Below, in pieces: positions 43,375 to 54,337 of a DNA stretch of 57,265 bases (the stretch's first letter is position 1; each line of letters begins with the position of its first letter). A program made the translations under genes and the position numbers. Below the pieces are notes generated by a model. That model ran no database searches and was not told where the DNA came from. It saw only the letters and a program-made list of their open reading frames with translations. The stretch is from Xenorhabdus vietnamensis (GTDB lineage Bacteria > Pseudomonadota > Gammaproteobacteria > Enterobacterales > Enterobacteriaceae), in NCBI RefSeq assembly GCF_002127535.1, contig NZ_MUBJ01000023.1:1-57265 (forward strand), read 5' to 3'.

Positions 43375-44532
43375 TCAATCGGCACTCAAACAAAAGTGCT
43401 CCACAAGCTGTGAAAGTAGTTTTCTTGTAGGCTCAATAAACGTCATATCCAAAAATTCATCAGGTTGATGTGCTTGTTCAATCGACCCCGGCCCCAAGAC
43501 CAATGTTGGGCACAATTCCTGAATAAAAGGTGCTTCCGTACAGTAATTGACGGTATCTGCTTTCGTTCCCAAGAGTTTTTCAATTACGCCAACCAGTTTG
43601 TGATCTGTTGGACACTCATAACCCGGTATAGGAGGATGAAGTTCTGTCACGTTTAGGCGACCGGGCCAGCGCTGTTTTACGGGTTCCAATGCGTCATTCA
43701 GCAATCCATTCAAATCCTGCAAGGTCAATCCGGGAAGCGGGCGGATATCCATATGCAGTTCACAGCAGGCACAAATGCGGTTTGCGGCATCACCACCGTG
43801 AATATGACCGAAATTCATGGTTGGGTAGGGGATGACGAAAGCTGGGTTGTGATAGCGTTCTTGTAAGATATTGCGTAGTTTTATTAGCTGGGTAATGGAT
43901 TCGTGCATCAGATCAATGGCATTGACGCCCCGGGCCGGATCGCTGGAGTGCCCTGATTTTCCTTCAATGCGGATCGCTTGGGCCATATGCCCCTTATGGG
44001 CACGGATTGGCTGTAATGATGTGGGTTCGCCAATGATCGCAAAATCAGGCCGAATATGGGTATTGGCAGCAAAGTAACGCGCCCCTGCCATTGATGTTTC
44101 TTCGTCAGCGGTAGCCAGAATATAAAGGGGGTGAGAGAGTTTACTGGCATCAATATCCCGCAGCGCATCAACAATAAAGGCAAAGAAGCCTTTCATGTCT
44201 GCTGTCCCAAGCCCATATAACTTGCCATCGCGTTCGGTCAGCGTGAATGGATCTTGTGTCCAGCGCCCCGCATCAAAAGGAACGGTATCTGTATGTCCGC
44301 ATAGTAGTAAACCACCCGAACCACTGCCCAGTGTTGCCAGCAGATTGAATTTCCCCCGGGTTTCAGGGACGGGTTGAATTTCAATGGAAAACCCGATCTC
44401 TTTTAGCCATTCTGCCAGCAGAGTGATAACAACTTCATTGCTTTGATCTAGCTCAGAATCGGTTGCGCTGATAGAAGGAGCCGCAATGAGCTGATGATAT
44501 AATTTAATAAAAGATGGTAATTTAAGATTCAC
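43375..44532 (-). CDS. argE: Acetylornithine deacetylase
   Basis: 385 residues (E. coli 383). M20 metallopeptidase family: metal-binding GHTDTVPFD and [12 protein letters not shown], plus [16 protein letters not shown]. Deacetylates N-acetylornithine to ornithine. Divergent from argCBGH across an ArgR operator. Confidence 0.97.
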   Translation of the reverse strand: MNLKLPSFIKLYHQLIAAPSISATDSELDQSNEVVITLLAEWLKEIGFSIEIQPVPETRGKFNLLATLGSGSGGLLLCGHTDTVPFDAGRWTQDPFTLTERDGKLYGLGTADMKGFFAFIVDALRDIDASKLSHPLYILATADEETSMAGARYFAANTHIRPDFAIIGEPTSLQPIRAHKGHMAQAIRIEGKSGHSSDPARGVNAIDLMHESITQLIKLRNILQERYHNPAFVIPYPTMNFGHIHGGDAANRICACCELHMDIRPLPGLTLQDLNGLLNDALEPVKQRWPGRLNVTELHPPIPGYECPTDHKLVGVIEKLLGTKADTVNYCTEAPFIQELCPTLVLGPGSIEQAHQPDEFLDMTFIEPTRKLLSQLVEHFCLSAD

Positions 44533-44557
44533 TGTTGACAGCCCTTACTCATAATAG

Positions 44558-44596
44558 TATCAATATTCATTCAAATTTATTGCATATAAATGCAGT
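44558..44596. promoter_or_regulatory. ArgR operator: two ARG boxes (argE/argC)
   Basis: Two 18-base boxes (44558-44575 and 44579-44596) three bases apart, with cores TCAATATTCATTCA and TGCATATAAATGCA against consensus TGAATAATTATTCA. Spacing is typical of ArgR hexamer binding. Confidence 0.75.
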
Positions 44597-44648
44597 GAGA
44601 TAGTTGGACTAATACTATTGGATTAATACTATAAGGTGAATAAATCCT

Positions 44649-45653
44649 ATGCTGAATACGCTGATAGTTGGTGCCAGTGGTTATACCGGGGCTGAGTTAG
44701 CAGCATATCTGCAACGTCATCCCCATGTCCATCTCTCCAACTTGATGGTTTCTTCTCAAAGTTCAGATGCGGGGAAATGTTTTTCAGAACTTCATCCACA
44801 ATATAAAGGTATTCTTGATTTGCCCTTACAGCCGCTGACCGATGTGACTGAGGCGGCGAAAGGAATTGATGTGGTCTTCCTCGCTACGGCTCATGAAGTC
44901 AGCCATGACATTGCGCCAGTATTTCTGGAGGCGGGCTGTATTGTGTTTGATTTATCTGGTGCCTATCGCGTACAAAATACACAGTTTTATGAAAAATACT
45001 ACGGGTTCAAACATAAAAATGCTGAGTGGCTGGAGCAAGCGGTGTATGGACTGGCAGAATGGCAGGCAGAGAAAATCAAGCAAGCACAATTGATTGCAGT
45101 GCCCGGCTGTTACCCTACCGTTTCCCAACTTTCCTTGAAACCGTTGCTTGAACAAAATTTATTAGATACAGAACATTGGCCTGTGATCAATGCTGTTAGT
45201 GGTGTCAGTGGTGCTGGACGGAAGGCATCTATCACAAATAGCTTTTGTGAAATTAGTTTGCAGCCTTATGGGGTTTTTAACCATCGTCATCAGCCTGAAA
45301 TCGCCACACATTTAGGTACAGAGGTGATTTTTACCCCTCATTTGGGCAATTTCTCACGCGGTATTCTTGCCACAATTACCTGTAAATTAAAGCCTGGTGT
45401 GACAGAAGTACAAATTAGAGAGGCTTATCAGCAGGTATATCATGATAAGCCGTTGGTGCGTTTATACAATAACGGGGTTCCCGCGTTGAAAGCCGTGGTT
45501 GGTTTGCCATTCTGCGATATTGGTTTTGCTGTTCAGGGGCAGCACCTGATCATCGTAGGTGCTGAGGATAATTTGTTGAAAGGGGCAGCAGCCCAAGCAG
45601 TGCAGTGCATGAATATTCGTTTTGGCTATGAAGAAATTCTGGCATTGCTTTAA
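44649..45653 (+). CDS. argC: N-acetyl-gamma-glutamyl-phosphate reductase
   Basis: 334 residues, as in E. coli. N-terminal Rossmann [14 protein letters not shown]; catalytic Cys in [28 protein letters not shown]. Third step of arginine synthesis. First gene of the rightward argCBGH cluster; TAAGGTGAAT precedes the start. Confidence 0.97.
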   Translation: MLNTLIVGASGYTGAELAAYLQRHPHVHLSNLMVSSQSSDAGKCFSELHPQYKGILDLPLQPLTDVTEAAKGIDVVFLATAHEVSHDIAPVFLEAGCIVFDLSGAYRVQNTQFYEKYYGFKHKNAEWLEQAVYGLAEWQAEKIKQAQLIAVPGCYPTVSQLSLKPLLEQNLLDTEHWPVINAVSGVSGAGRKASITNSFCEISLQPYGVFNHRHQPEIATHLGTEVIFTPHLGNFSRGILATITCKLKPGVTEVQIREAYQQVYHDKPLVRLYNNGVPALKAVVGLPFCDIGFAVQGQHLIIVGAEDNLLKGAAAQAVQCMNIRFGYEEILALL

Positions 45654-45700
45654 TTTTGAATGACTAAATTTTTTAATGATTGAATTTCTAATAACTGAAT
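45651..45700 (+). repeat. Three TAAT-NNN-TGAAT repeats in the argC-argB spacer
   Basis: TAATTTTGAAT at 45651, TAATGATTGAAT at 45674, TAATAACTGAAT at 45689. The TGAAT half resembles half an ARG box, but no paired ATTCA is present. Likely duplicated spacer DNA. Confidence 0.45.
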
Positions 45701-45752
45701 TCCGAAAAATGAAGATTCCTACAGATTCTAATACCGACAGAGGATAAATCCG

Positions 45753-46526
45753 ATGGAGCCGCTAGTTATCAAGTTGGGTGGTGTGTTGTTAGACAGTGAA
45801 GAGGCACTAGAACGGTTATTTACTACATTACAGTTATACCGAAAGACACATAAACGTCCGCTGGTTATTGTGCACGGCGGTGGCTGCTTGGTTGATGAAT
45901 TGATGCAGCAATTGCAAATGCCGGTTGTGAAAAAACAAGGTTTGCGAGTTACGCCTGAAGACCAAATCGACATCATTACTGGGACATTGGCCGGAACAGC
46001 CAATAAAAAATTGCTGGCGTGGGCAACAAAGTATCGTTTGCCTGCCATCGGATTATGTCTGGGGGATGGAGGGACAGTTAAGGTTTCTCAACTTGATAAA
46101 GAATTCGGTCACACTGGGAAGGCGCAACCAGGAAAGCCTGATCTCCTGAAAATTTTGCTGGATGTGGGCTATATGCCGATTATTAGTTCAATCGGTATTA
46201 CTGAACAGGGCGAGCTGATGAATGTGAATGCAGATCAAGCTGCTACTGCCATCGCGCAAGTGCTTAATGGGGATTTGATCTTGTTGTCTGATGTCAGCGG
46301 TATTCTGGATGGAAAAGGGAAAAAAATCCCAGAAGTCACGAAAGAGAAGATCGAGCAGCTTGTCGATCAAGGCATTATCACCGATGGCATGATTGTCAAA
46401 GTGCATGCAGCGTTGGAAGCGGCAAAAACACTTGGACAGCCAGTGGATATCGCGAGTTGGCGACATGCAGATCAGTTGATTGCGTTATTTAATGGCATAC
46501 CCATTGGTACACGAATTTTGGGTTGA
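45753..46526 (+). CDS. argB: Acetylglutamate kinase
   Basis: 257 residues (E. coli 258). Amino-acid-kinase fold: [45 protein letters not shown] and [11 protein letters not shown]. Phosphorylates N-acetylglutamate. The short enterobacterial type, not inhibited by arginine in E. coli. Second in the arg cluster. Confidence 0.97.
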   Translation: MEPLVIKLGGVLLDSEEALERLFTTLQLYRKTHKRPLVIVHGGGCLVDELMQQLQMPVVKKQGLRVTPEDQIDIITGTLAGTANKKLLAWATKYRLPAIGLCLGDGGTVKVSQLDKEFGHTGKAQPGKPDLLKILLDVGYMPIISSIGITEQGELMNVNADQAATAIAQVLNGDLILLSDVSGILDGKGKKIPEVTKEKIEQLVDQGIITDGMIVKVHAALEAAKTLGQPVDIASWRHADQLIALFNGIPIGTRILG

Positions 46527-46578
46527 TTGAGAACACGGCCTTTTGGCTGAGATAAATAAAATTAAAAAGGTTATCCCT

Positions 46579-47817
46579 ATGACTATTACTTCTATAACTA
46601 CAACTACAACTACAAACATTAAAAAAATCGTTCTGGCATATTCAGGTGGTTTGGATACATCCGCCATTATTCCGTGGTTGAAAGAACATTATGGCAATTG
46701 TGATGTGATTGCGTTTGTAGCTGATGTCGGCCAAAGTCGTGAAGATTTGGAAGGAGTGGAACAGAAAGCATTGCGTTCTGGTGCTTCCGAATGCCATGTC
46801 GTCGATCTGCGTGAGGAATTTATCAAAGAATATGTTTATCCCGTACTGAAAACTGGCGCTCTATATGAAGGAAGTTATCTGCTCGGTACGTCAATGGCTC
46901 GTCCAATCATTGCAAAGGCACAGGTTGAATTGGCTCTGAAAGTGGGGGCTGATGCTGTCGCTCACGGTGCAACAGGCAAAGGCAATGATCAGGTTCGGTT
47001 CGAAAGTACTTATACTGCATTAGCACCACATCTGAAGGTTATTGCTCCATGGCGGGAATGGGAGCTGCGCTCCCGTGAAGCGCTGCTGGATTATTTGAAA
47101 GTTCGTGATATCCCGACAACCGCAACGCTAGAAAAAATCTATAGCCGTGATGAAAATGCATGGCACATTTCAACTGAAGGCGGGGTTCTGGAAAGCACAT
47201 GGAATGCTGCTAATAAAGATTGTTGGGTGTGGACTGCAGAACCCGAAGAGGCTCCTGATGAGCCAGAATATGTCACGGTGACGGTTGAAAGCGGTGAGGT
47301 GATTGGCGTGAATGGTCAGGTGTTGTCACCGTACCAATGTCTGAATGCGTTAAATGAGTTGGGAGCCAGGCATGGTATTGGCCGAATCGATATCGTGGAA
47401 AACCGTCTGGTAGGTATGAAATCCCGTGGTTGTTACGAAACTCCGGGGGGAACGATTATGATGGAGGCATTGCGTGGTATCGAGCAATTGGTTTTGGATC
47501 GCGATAGTTTCAAATGGCGTCAACAGCTGGGGCTGGAAATGTCTTATGTTGTTTATGATGGCCGTTGGTTTGCACCATTGTGTCAATCCATTCAAGCGGC
47601 AGCAGAAGTATTAGCGGCTGGTGTCAGCGGTGAAGTTATTCTGAAACTTTATAAAGGTACGGTAACAGCAGTGCAGAAAAAATCAGCCAATAGCCTCTAT
47701 TCTGAAGAGTTCGCTACTTTTGGGGAAGATGCTGTTTATGATCATAGCCATGCAGAAGGATTTATTCGCCTCTATTCGCTATCTTCACGCATTCGGGCAT
47801 TGAACAGCAAAAAATAA
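46579..47817 (+). CDS. argG: Argininosuccinate synthase
   Basis: 412 residues from the ATG at 46579, preceded by AAAAAGG at a good distance; the upstream ATG at 46543 lacks a ribosome site. P-loop-like [45 protein letters not shown]. Ligates citrulline and aspartate. The N-terminus has a Thr-rich extension ([12 protein letters not shown]) encoded by a hexamer repeat and absent from most homologues. It is the roughly 400-residue class rather than E. coli's 447. Confidence 0.95.
   Translation: MTITSITTTTTTNIKKIVLAYSGGLDTSAIIPWLKEHYGNCDVIAFVADVGQSREDLEGVEQKALRSGASECHVVDLREEFIKEYVYPVLKTGALYEGSYLLGTSMARPIIAKAQVELALKVGADAVAHGATGKGNDQVRFESTYTALAPHLKVIAPWREWELRSREALLDYLKVRDIPTTATLEKIYSRDENAWHISTEGGVLESTWNAANKDCWVWTAEPEEAPDEPEYVTVTVESGEVIGVNGQVLSPYQCLNALNELGARHGIGRIDIVENRLVGMKSRGCYETPGGTIMMEALRGIEQLVLDRDSFKWRQQLGLEMSYVVYDGRWFAPLCQSIQAAAEVLAAGVSGEVILKLYKGTVTAVQKKSANSLYSEEFATFGEDAVYDHSHAEGFIRLYSLSSRIRALNSKK
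46596..46613 (+). repeat. Hexamer repeat in argG start
   Basis: AACTAC occurs three times in a row and encodes the Thr run. The unit is divisible by three, so a change in copy number would keep the frame. Confidence 0.7.
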
Positions 47818-47836
47818 TTTTTTGGTAATCAATTTA

Positions 47837-47868
47837 ATTTATTGGCAATAAATATATTGCCAATAAAT
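47837..47868. repeat. Perfect 14-bp palindrome between argG and argH
   Basis: Arms at 47837-47850 and 47855-47868 (each with TTGGCAATA or its complement) around AATA, perfect throughout. No T-tract that would make a strong terminator. It may form an RNA hairpin that sets argH expression or stability. Confidence 0.7.
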
Positions 47869-47891
47869 AGATAGAGAACAGGAACGATATT

Positions 47892-49277
47892 ATGGCACTT
47901 TGGGGCGGGCGTTTCAGTCAGGAAGCCGATCAGCGGTTCAAGCAATTTAATGATTCACTGCGTTTTGATTATCGCTTGGCGGAGCAGGATATTATTGGCT
48001 CGGTTGCATGGTCAAAAGCATTGGTTACAGTGGGAGTATTAACTGCCGAAGAGCAGCAAAAGCTGGAACAGGCTTTAAATGAGTTACTGGATGCTGTGCG
48101 AGCTAACCCCAAAGCTATTCTGCAAAGCGATGCGGAAGATATTCATAGCTGGGTAGAAGGGCAACTTATTACGAAAGTGGGGGATTTGGCTAAGAAACTC
48201 CATACGGGGCGTAGCCGTAATGATCAGGTTGCGACTGATCTGAAGTTATGGTGCAAAGATCAGATCGTTCATATTCTGGAAGTATTGGGCGAGTTGCAAC
48301 AAGCTTTGGTGTTCACTGCTGAAAATAATCAAGATGCGGTAATGCCGGGTTATACCCATTTGCAGCGGGCGCAACCCATCACTTTTGCCCATTGGTGTTT
48401 GGCCTATATGGAAATGCTTAGCCGTGATGAAGATCGTTTGCAAGATGCGCTAAGACGGTTGGATGCCAGCCCGTTGGGATGTGGTGCACTGGCAGGAACA
48501 GCTTATGATATTGATCGTGAGCAATTGGCTTCGTGGTTAGGTTTTTCCTCAGCAACACGCAATAGTCTGGATAGCGTTTCTGATCGTGATCATGTCTTGG
48601 AGCTGCTGTCAGGTGCGAGCATTAGCATGATCCACCTTTCGCGTTTTGCTGAAGATTTGATTTTCTTTAATAGCGGAGAGGCCGGATTTGTTGAGTTATC
48701 GGATCGGGTAACTTCTGGTTCTTCCTTGATGCCACAAAAGAAAAACCCTGATGCATTGGAACTTATCCGTGGCAAATGTGGACGAGTTCAGGGGGCATTA
48801 ACGGGTATGATGATGACTCTGAAAGGGCTGCCTCTCGCTTACAATAAAGACATGCAGGAAGATAAGGAAGGCTTGTTTGATGCATTGGATACTTGGTTGG
48901 ATTGTCTGCACATGGCGATACTGGTGCTGGATGGCATTCAAGTAAAACGTCCCCGTTGTGAGGAAGCGGCAAAACAGGGATATGCCAATGCGACCGAATT
49001 GGCGGATTATCTGGTGGCAAAAGGTGTTCCATTCCGTGAGGCGCATCATATTGTTGGTGAAGTCGTTGTTATGGCAATTGACAAAGGCAAGGCGTTGGAA
49101 GAGCTTTCCCTGCTTGAATTGCAGAAATCCAGTCATGTTATTTCTATAGATGTTTATGATGTTTTATCGCTGCAATCCTGTCTGGACAAACGTCTGGCAA
49201 AAGGTGGTGTAGCGCAAAAACAAGTGAAGCAAGCGATTGCTCAGGCGAAGCAGCGATTTAGGCAAAAACATCAATAA
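47892..49277 (+). CDS. argH: Argininosuccinate lyase
   Basis: 461 residues. Fumarase/aspartase superfamily: WGGRFSQ start, [26 protein letters not shown] and the signature [11 protein letters not shown]. Last step to arginine. E. coli ArgH is 457 residues. Last gene of the arg cluster, 87 bases before oxyR. Confidence 0.97.
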   Translation: MALWGGRFSQEADQRFKQFNDSLRFDYRLAEQDIIGSVAWSKALVTVGVLTAEEQQKLEQALNELLDAVRANPKAILQSDAEDIHSWVEGQLITKVGDLAKKLHTGRSRNDQVATDLKLWCKDQIVHILEVLGELQQALVFTAENNQDAVMPGYTHLQRAQPITFAHWCLAYMEMLSRDEDRLQDALRRLDASPLGCGALAGTAYDIDREQLASWLGFSSATRNSLDSVSDRDHVLELLSGASISMIHLSRFAEDLIFFNSGEAGFVELSDRVTSGSSLMPQKKNPDALELIRGKCGRVQGALTGMMMTLKGLPLAYNKDMQEDKEGLFDALDTWLDCLHMAILVLDGIQVKRPRCEEAAKQGYANATELADYLVAKGVPFREAHHIVGEVVVMAIDKGKALEELSLLELQKSSHVISIDVYDVLSLQSCLDKRLAKGGVAQKQVKQAIAQAKQRFRQKHQ

Positions 49278-49364
49278 TCACAAGCGATTGATAGTTTTTT
49301 CTCCTCGTGGATATAATGATTTATTGATCAATACTATCATTGATATCAAATGCTGAGGTTGGGA
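49278..49364 (+). promoter_or_regulatory. argH-oxyR spacer with oxyR promoter region
   Basis: Only 87 bases. It contains ATTGATCAAT and related ATA/TAT half-sites that could be an OxyR autoregulatory site, but the match to ATAG-N7-CTAT is weak. No OxyS-like RNA is seen. Confidence 0.3.
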
Positions 49365-50282
49365 ATGAATATCCGCGATCTAGAATACCTTGTAGCACTT
49401 GCTGAATACCGGCATTTTCGCCGAGCGGCTGATTCTTGTCATGTCAGCCAACCGACACTGAGCGGACAAATCCGTAAGCTGGAAGATGAGCTTGGCGTGA
49501 TGCTGCTGGAACGCACTAGCCGCAAGGTATTATTTACCCAACAGGGTATGTTGCTGGTGGAACAGGCTAAAACCGTATTGAGAGAAGTAAAAGTTTTGCA
49601 GGAAATGGCTTCCCTTCAAGGTGAAAGTATGTCCGGGCCGTTGCATATCGGTCTTATTCCGACAATCGGCCCTTATCTCCTACCACTTATCATTCCTGAA
49701 CTGCACAAATTGTTCCCCAAATTGGAAATGTACCTGCATGAGGCACAGACCCAAAACTTGTTGGCACAACTCGATAGTGGAAAGCTTGATTGCGCCATTT
49801 TGGCACAGGTGAAAGAAACCGAAGCATTTATTGAAATGCCGTTGTTTGAAGAACCCATGAAGTTGGCGGTGTATGAAGAACATAAATGGGCCGGGCGAGA
49901 TAAAGTTAAAATGAGTGAGCTATCCGGTGAGAAGTTATTGATGCTGGAAGATGGACACTGTTTGCGTGATCAGGCGATGGGGTTTTGTTTTCAGGCGGGA
50001 GCCAAAGAAGACACTCATTTTAGAGCGACTAGCCTGGAAACGCTGCGTAATATGGTCGCAGCGGGCAGTGGGATGACATTATTACCAGATTTGTCGGTTC
50101 CGAATGAAAGAAGCCGTGATGGGGTTTGCTATCTGGAATGTTATGAACCGGAACCCAAGCGATCCGTCATATTGGTTTATCGTCCCGGCTCACCTCTGCG
50201 TGGTCGCTATGAGCAATTAGCAGAGGCGATTCGGACTAAAATGGGTAATTATTTTGCAGTACTCGGAAAAATATCAAAATAA
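49365..50282 (+). CDS. oxyR: Hydrogen-peroxide regulator OxyR
   Basis: 305 residues (E. coli 305) from the ATG at 49365; a start at 49350 adds five residues. LysR-type [31 protein letters not shown]. Redox cysteines are Cys199 and Cys208 in the block [14 protein letters not shown]. Forms a disulfide with peroxide and activates katG, ahpCF and others. Its 3' end overlaps the convergent sthA by nine bases. Confidence 0.97.
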   Translation: MNIRDLEYLVALAEYRHFRRAADSCHVSQPTLSGQIRKLEDELGVMLLERTSRKVLFTQQGMLLVEQAKTVLREVKVLQEMASLQGESMSGPLHIGLIPTIGPYLLPLIIPELHKLFPKLEMYLHEAQTQNLLAQLDSGKLDCAILAQVKETEAFIEMPLFEEPMKLAVYEEHKWAGRDKVKMSELSGEKLLMLEDGHCLRDQAMGFCFQAGAKEDTHFRATSLETLRNMVAAGSGMTLLPDLSVPNERSRDGVCYLECYEPEPKRSVILVYRPGSPLRGRYEQLAEAIRTKMGNYFAVLGKISK

Positions 50283-51671
50283 TCGATTTAGCCCATTGAG
50301 TGCCGCAACTCGGTAGGCTTCCGCCATTGTTGGATAATTGAAGGTAGTATTAACGAAATATTCGATATTATTGCCTTCACCTTTTTGTTCCATGATGGCT
50401 TGACCAATATGAATGATCTCTGCGGCACGCTCGCCAAAACAGTGGATACCTAAAATCTGTTTTGTTTCACGGTGGAACAGGATCTTGATACTGCCAACGT
50501 TCATGCCAGCAATTTGCGCTCTTGCCAGATGTTTGAATTGAGCGCGTCCTACCTCATAAGGGATTTTCATTGCGGTCAATTGCTGTTCTGTTTTGCCAAC
50601 TGAGCTGATTTCAGGAATGGTATAAATTCCTGTTGGGATATCTTCCACCAGATACAGACTAGCACTGCCTGTCGTAATCGCTTTTGCAGCAATCCGCCCC
50701 TGATCATAGGCTGCGGAAGCCAAGCTAGGATAGCCAATAACATCGCCAACTGCGTAGATGTTTTCATTGCTGGTCTGGTAGACGCGATTGACTTTCAGTA
50801 AGCCTCGGCTATCTGTTTCCAGCCCGACATTTTCTAAACCTAGTGTGTCTGTATTACCTGTTCTGCCATTGGCATACAGCAGGCAATCCGCTTTGACTTT
50901 CTTGCCGGATTTCAGATGAACAATTACACCATCATCAACACCTTCAATCTTTTCATATTCTTCGTTGTGGCGGATGACAGTGCCACTATTCCAGAAATGA
51001 TAGGAGAGGGCATCAGACATTTCTTGATCAAGAAAGGACAGAAGATGATCACGGGTATTGACCAAATCTACCTTAACCCCCAACCCCCGGAAAATAGAGG
51101 CATATTCACAGCCAATCACCCCTGCGCCATAAATAATCACATGGCGTGGTTCGTGATCCAGTTGCAGAATAGTATCGCTGTTATAAATACGGGAATGGGT
51201 GAAGTCGACATCAGGAGGGCAGTAAGGACGGGAGCCAGTGGCAATGATTATTGTGTCTGCACTTAAGATATCAACACTATCATCGGCATAACGAACACTT
51301 ACCCGATGTTCATCAATGAAAGTTGCTTCGCCTGCGAACATTCGGCAACGGTTGCGTTCATAAAACCCTTGGCGCATCTTGGTTTGCTGGTTAATAACGA
51401 CTTCAGCATGGCGCAGGATTTCTGAAAACGAGGAGCGAAGAATGCGGGAGTTATCACTGTAGAGGGGGTTTTGATTAAATTCAATAATACGGCTAACGGC
51501 ATGGCGGAGAGCTTTCGACGGTATTGTGCCCCAATGAGTACATCCACCACCGACATTATTGTAACGTTCTATAACAGCAACGCTTTTGCCTTGTTTCACC
51601 AACCCCATTGCTGCTCCTTCCCCTCCGGGACCGGAGCCAATCACAATGGCATCAAAATGAGTATGTTGCAT
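50274..51671 (-). CDS. sthA: Soluble pyridine nucleotide transhydrogenase
   Basis: 465 residues from the ATG at 51671 (E. coli 466). The frame extends to 51704 but the extra 11 residues are unlike the family. FAD site [16 protein letters not shown]; the block [16 protein letters not shown] keeps only one of the two Cys of related reductases, as usual for STH. Interconverts NADPH and NADH. Confidence 0.96.
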   Translation of the reverse strand: MQHTHFDAIVIGSGPGGEGAAMGLVKQGKSVAVIERYNNVGGGCTHWGTIPSKALRHAVSRIIEFNQNPLYSDNSRILRSSFSEILRHAEVVINQQTKMRQGFYERNRCRMFAGEATFIDEHRVSVRYADDSVDILSADTIIIATGSRPYCPPDVDFTHSRIYNSDTILQLDHEPRHVIIYGAGVIGCEYASIFRGLGVKVDLVNTRDHLLSFLDQEMSDALSYHFWNSGTVIRHNEEYEKIEGVDDGVIVHLKSGKKVKADCLLYANGRTGNTDTLGLENVGLETDSRGLLKVNRVYQTSNENIYAVGDVIGYPSLASAAYDQGRIAAKAITTGSASLYLVEDIPTGIYTIPEISSVGKTEQQLTAMKIPYEVGRAQFKHLARAQIAGMNVGSIKILFHRETKQILGIHCFGERAAEIIHIGQAIMEQKGEGNNIEYFVNTTFNYPTMAEAYRVAALNGLNRLF

Positions 51672-51879
51672 AGAGGAAAGACCTGTTTTTACACAAAATA
51701 ACAACTCTATCTTAACATTACTTAATGTAATAACCCAATGACCATACGGTTTTTATCTCACTGTTATAGAAATAAGATAGGAAAACATCGAATAATATCT
51801 TTAAGAGAACAATCACAGCAAACCTAACAGAATCTGTTATATTTGCCTGATTACAGAGTCGAGATAGATCAGGATTGTT

Positions 51880-52542
51880 GTGAGTAACGTAACCGGAGTA
51901 AGAGCAAAACAGAAAGAAAAAACCCGTCGCTCCCTGATTGAAGCGGCATTCAGCCAACTTAGTGCTGAACGCAGTTTTACAAGCTTGAGCCTACGAGAAG
52001 TGGCCCGGGAAGCTGGTATCGCACCAACTTCTTTTTATCGACATTTTCGGGATGTGGATGAATTAGGGCTGACAATGGTGGATGAAAGTGGTTTGATGCT
52101 GCGTCAATTAATGCGTCAGGCACGTCAGCGCATTGCAAAAGGTGGTAGTATCATCCGTACTTCGGTTTCAACATTCATGGAGTTCATTGGCAACAATCCC
52201 AACGCGTTCCGGCTGTTGCTGCGCGAACGCTCCGGCACATCAGCTGAATTTCGTGCGGCTGTAGCACGAGAAATCCAACATTTTATCGCTGAATTGGCAG
52301 ACTATCTTGAACAAGCTAGCCATATGCCGCGTCATTTTACTGAAATACAAGCCGAAGCGATGGTGACAATTGTATTCAGTGCAGGTGCAGAAGCATTGGA
52401 TATTGATGAAGAAAAAAGGCGTCGCCTGGAAGAACGTTTAGTTTTACAACTCCGTATGATTTCCAAAGGTGCCTATTATTGGTATCGTCGTGAGCAAGAA
52501 AAAAATACTGTCCCTAAAACGATCCCTAAAACCTCTGAATAA
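51880..52542 (+). CDS. fabR: TetR-family unsaturated fatty acid repressor FabR
   Basis: 220 residues with a GTG start (51880) preceded by AGGA. HTH block [27 protein letters not shown] is almost identical to E. coli FabR, as is the central [23 protein letters not shown]. Represses fabA and fabB. The first few residues (MSNVTG) are longer than in E. coli. yijD follows 21 bases later. Confidence 0.95.
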   Translation: MSNVTGVRAKQKEKTRRSLIEAAFSQLSAERSFTSLSLREVAREAGIAPTSFYRHFRDVDELGLTMVDESGLMLRQLMRQARQRIAKGGSIIRTSVSTFMEFIGNNPNAFRLLLRERSGTSAEFRAAVAREIQHFIAELADYLEQASHMPRHFTEIQAEAMVTIVFSAGAEALDIDEEKRRRLEERLVLQLRMISKGAYYWYRREQEKNTVPKTIPKTSE

Positions 52543-52563
52543 GAATGAAAGGAGAATAATACG

Positions 52564-52941
52564 ATGGAACAATACCGCCAAGATAAAAGCACGATGCTGC
52601 TGGCTCTTATCGTTGGAATGGCAACACACGGAACTTTTTCAGCATTTTTCAATTCATTTGTGCCTTTTTCTATTTTCCCTATTATTGCCCTGGCACTTGC
52701 TCTGTATTGTCTCCATCAACGTTATTTGAATTACCCAATGGCAGAAGGATTGCCAAAACTGGCTATGGGATGCTTCTTCTTAGGTATGTTCATGTACAGC
52801 GCATTCATCCGGATGAAATATCCAGAAATTGGTTCTAATTTCTTGCCAGTCGTTATTAGTACTGCCTTGGTATTTTGGATCTATCTAAAGATGAAAGGGC
52901 GCAAGCAGCAAGCAATGCTGATGTCAGAAAGTCAAAGCTGA
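52564..52941 (+). CDS. yijD: YijD, DUF1422 inner-membrane protein
   Basis: 125 residues, four predicted membrane helices. MLLALIVGMATHGTFSAFFNSFVPFSIFP is typical of YijD. Function is unknown; it sits next to fabR as in E. coli, probably co-transcribed. Good ribosome site AAAGGAG. Confidence 0.92.
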   Translation: MEQYRQDKSTMLLALIVGMATHGTFSAFFNSFVPFSIFPIIALALALYCLHQRYLNYPMAEGLPKLAMGCFFLGMFMYSAFIRMKYPEIGSNFLPVVISTALVFWIYLKMKGRKQQAMLMSESQS

Positions 52942-52965
52942 TCGTTGTTCTCAAGAACAGTCCAA

Positions 52966-53004
52966 TAAAAAACGCCATAAGTATTAGCTCTGTGGCGTTT
53001 TTTT
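52966..53004. terminator. Bidirectional terminator, yijD/trmA
   Basis: AAAAAACGCCA and TGGCGTTTTTT stem, T-tracts on both strands, between convergent genes. Confidence 0.93.
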
Positions 53005-53023
53005 AAGCCTCGTTTATTGACGA

Positions 53024-54124
53024 TTATGTTCTTTGTTCCAGTAGTACGCCGCATTCCATATGGTGGGTATAAGGAAATTGATCAAAGAGTGCCAGTTTGC
53101 TGACTTTGTGAGTTTGGGTCAGTATTTCCAGATTTTGGCAGAGTGTCTCTGGATTGCAGGAAATATAAAGAATGCGAGGATATGCTTGAACCATTTTGAT
53201 TGTTTCTTCATCCAGACCACTGCGTGGCGGGTCAACAAAAATGGTTTCACATTGATAATTGCTTAAATCGATTCCTTGCAGGCGATTGAACTCTCGCTCT
53301 CCATTCATTGCCTGTGTAAATTCTTCTGCTGACATGCGGATAATCTGCACATTATCAATCTGGTTTGCTGCGATATTAAATTGGGCAGCAGCAACTGAAG
53401 GCTTGGCAATTTCTGTCGCCAGTACCCGATCAAAGTTTCGGGCCAGTGCCAGAGAAAAATTGCCATTACCACAATACAGTTCGAGTAAATCACCTTTGGA
53501 ATTTTGGGTGCAATCAATCGCCCATTCCAACATATGAATATTGATGCTGGCATTCGGCTGCGTAAAGCTATTCTCAACTTGACGATAAATCATGGTCTTA
53601 CCTGCAATAGGCAACTCTTCATCTATATAGTCATGGTCGAGCATAATCTTGGTTTTTGAAGCTCGCCCAATAAGCTGGACATCAAATCCTGCTGCGATTA
53701 GTTGAGCACGCAGGACGGCTGCATGTTCACGCCATTCATCACCCAATTTTTTGTGGTAAAGCAGGGAAACAATGATTTTGTTACTGCGGGTGGAAAGATA
53801 ATCTACCTGAAACAGCTTGTGACGTAATACTGGCTTATCTTTTACGCCAGTAATGATGGCTTGCATCATTTTATTAATTAGCTGATTGGCAACTGGAAAT
53901 TGATCAACACGGATACGCTGTTTGGTCTGCTGATCAAACATAATGTGGTAGAGGTCATCTTCCTCATGCCAGATACGGAATTCTGCTCGCATCCTGTAAT
54001 GTGATGCAGGGGAACGGAAAAATTCAGGCTCAGGTGCGCTAAAGGGGGTCATCATTCCTTTTAGGCGATGGACCTTCTCCATCAATTGATTTTCATAATC
54101 TTCCGTTGGCAAGACATTCTGCAT
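53024..54124 (-). CDS. trmA: tRNA (uracil-5-)-methyltransferase
   Basis: 366 residues, as in E. coli, from the ATG at 54124. The frame stays open to 54247, adding 41 residues ([12 protein letters not shown] and so on) that are not in the family. SAM site [19 protein letters not shown]; catalytic block [12 protein letters not shown]; nucleophile Cys in SCNPETL; Glu in HHMECGVLL. Makes m5U54 of tRNA. Confidence 0.96.
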   Translation of the reverse strand: MQNVLPTEDYENQLMEKVHRLKGMMTPFSAPEPEFFRSPASHYRMRAEFRIWHEEDDLYHIMFDQQTKQRIRVDQFPVANQLINKMMQAIITGVKDKPVLRHKLFQVDYLSTRSNKIIVSLLYHKKLGDEWREHAAVLRAQLIAAGFDVQLIGRASKTKIMLDHDYIDEELPIAGKTMIYRQVENSFTQPNASINIHMLEWAIDCTQNSKGDLLELYCGNGNFSLALARNFDRVLATEIAKPSVAAAQFNIAANQIDNVQIIRMSAEEFTQAMNGEREFNRLQGIDLSNYQCETIFVDPPRSGLDEETIKMVQAYPRILYISCNPETLCQNLEILTQTHKVSKLALFDQFPYTHHMECGVLLEQRT

Positions 54125-54191
54125 TATCTGATTCTCGTATGGTCGCGTTAAGAAAAATTTCCGAGCGGCATTGTAGGGGAAGTGCAAAGGA

Positions 54192-54246
54192 TGTCCAGTT
54201 TTCTGGTTTATTAGCCTCTTTTTTTGATAGGGAGGCATTCTGGACA
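54192..54246. repeat. Nested inverted repeat in the trmA-btuB spacer
   Basis: Outer arms TGTCCAG (54192-54198) and CTGGACA (54240-54246); inner arms GCCTC (54214-54218) and GAGGC (54232-54236). Could fold into a two-helix RNA upstream of btuB. It does not resemble a cobalamin riboswitch: no B12 box is seen in this 213-base spacer. Confidence 0.45.
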
Positions 54247-54337
54247 CGCTAAGGCCTTCATCGTAGCATGACTCTTTAGAGTTAATTACATAATAGATAT
54301 TTAGCTAGATACCACTCATATTCTCATCACAAATCTT

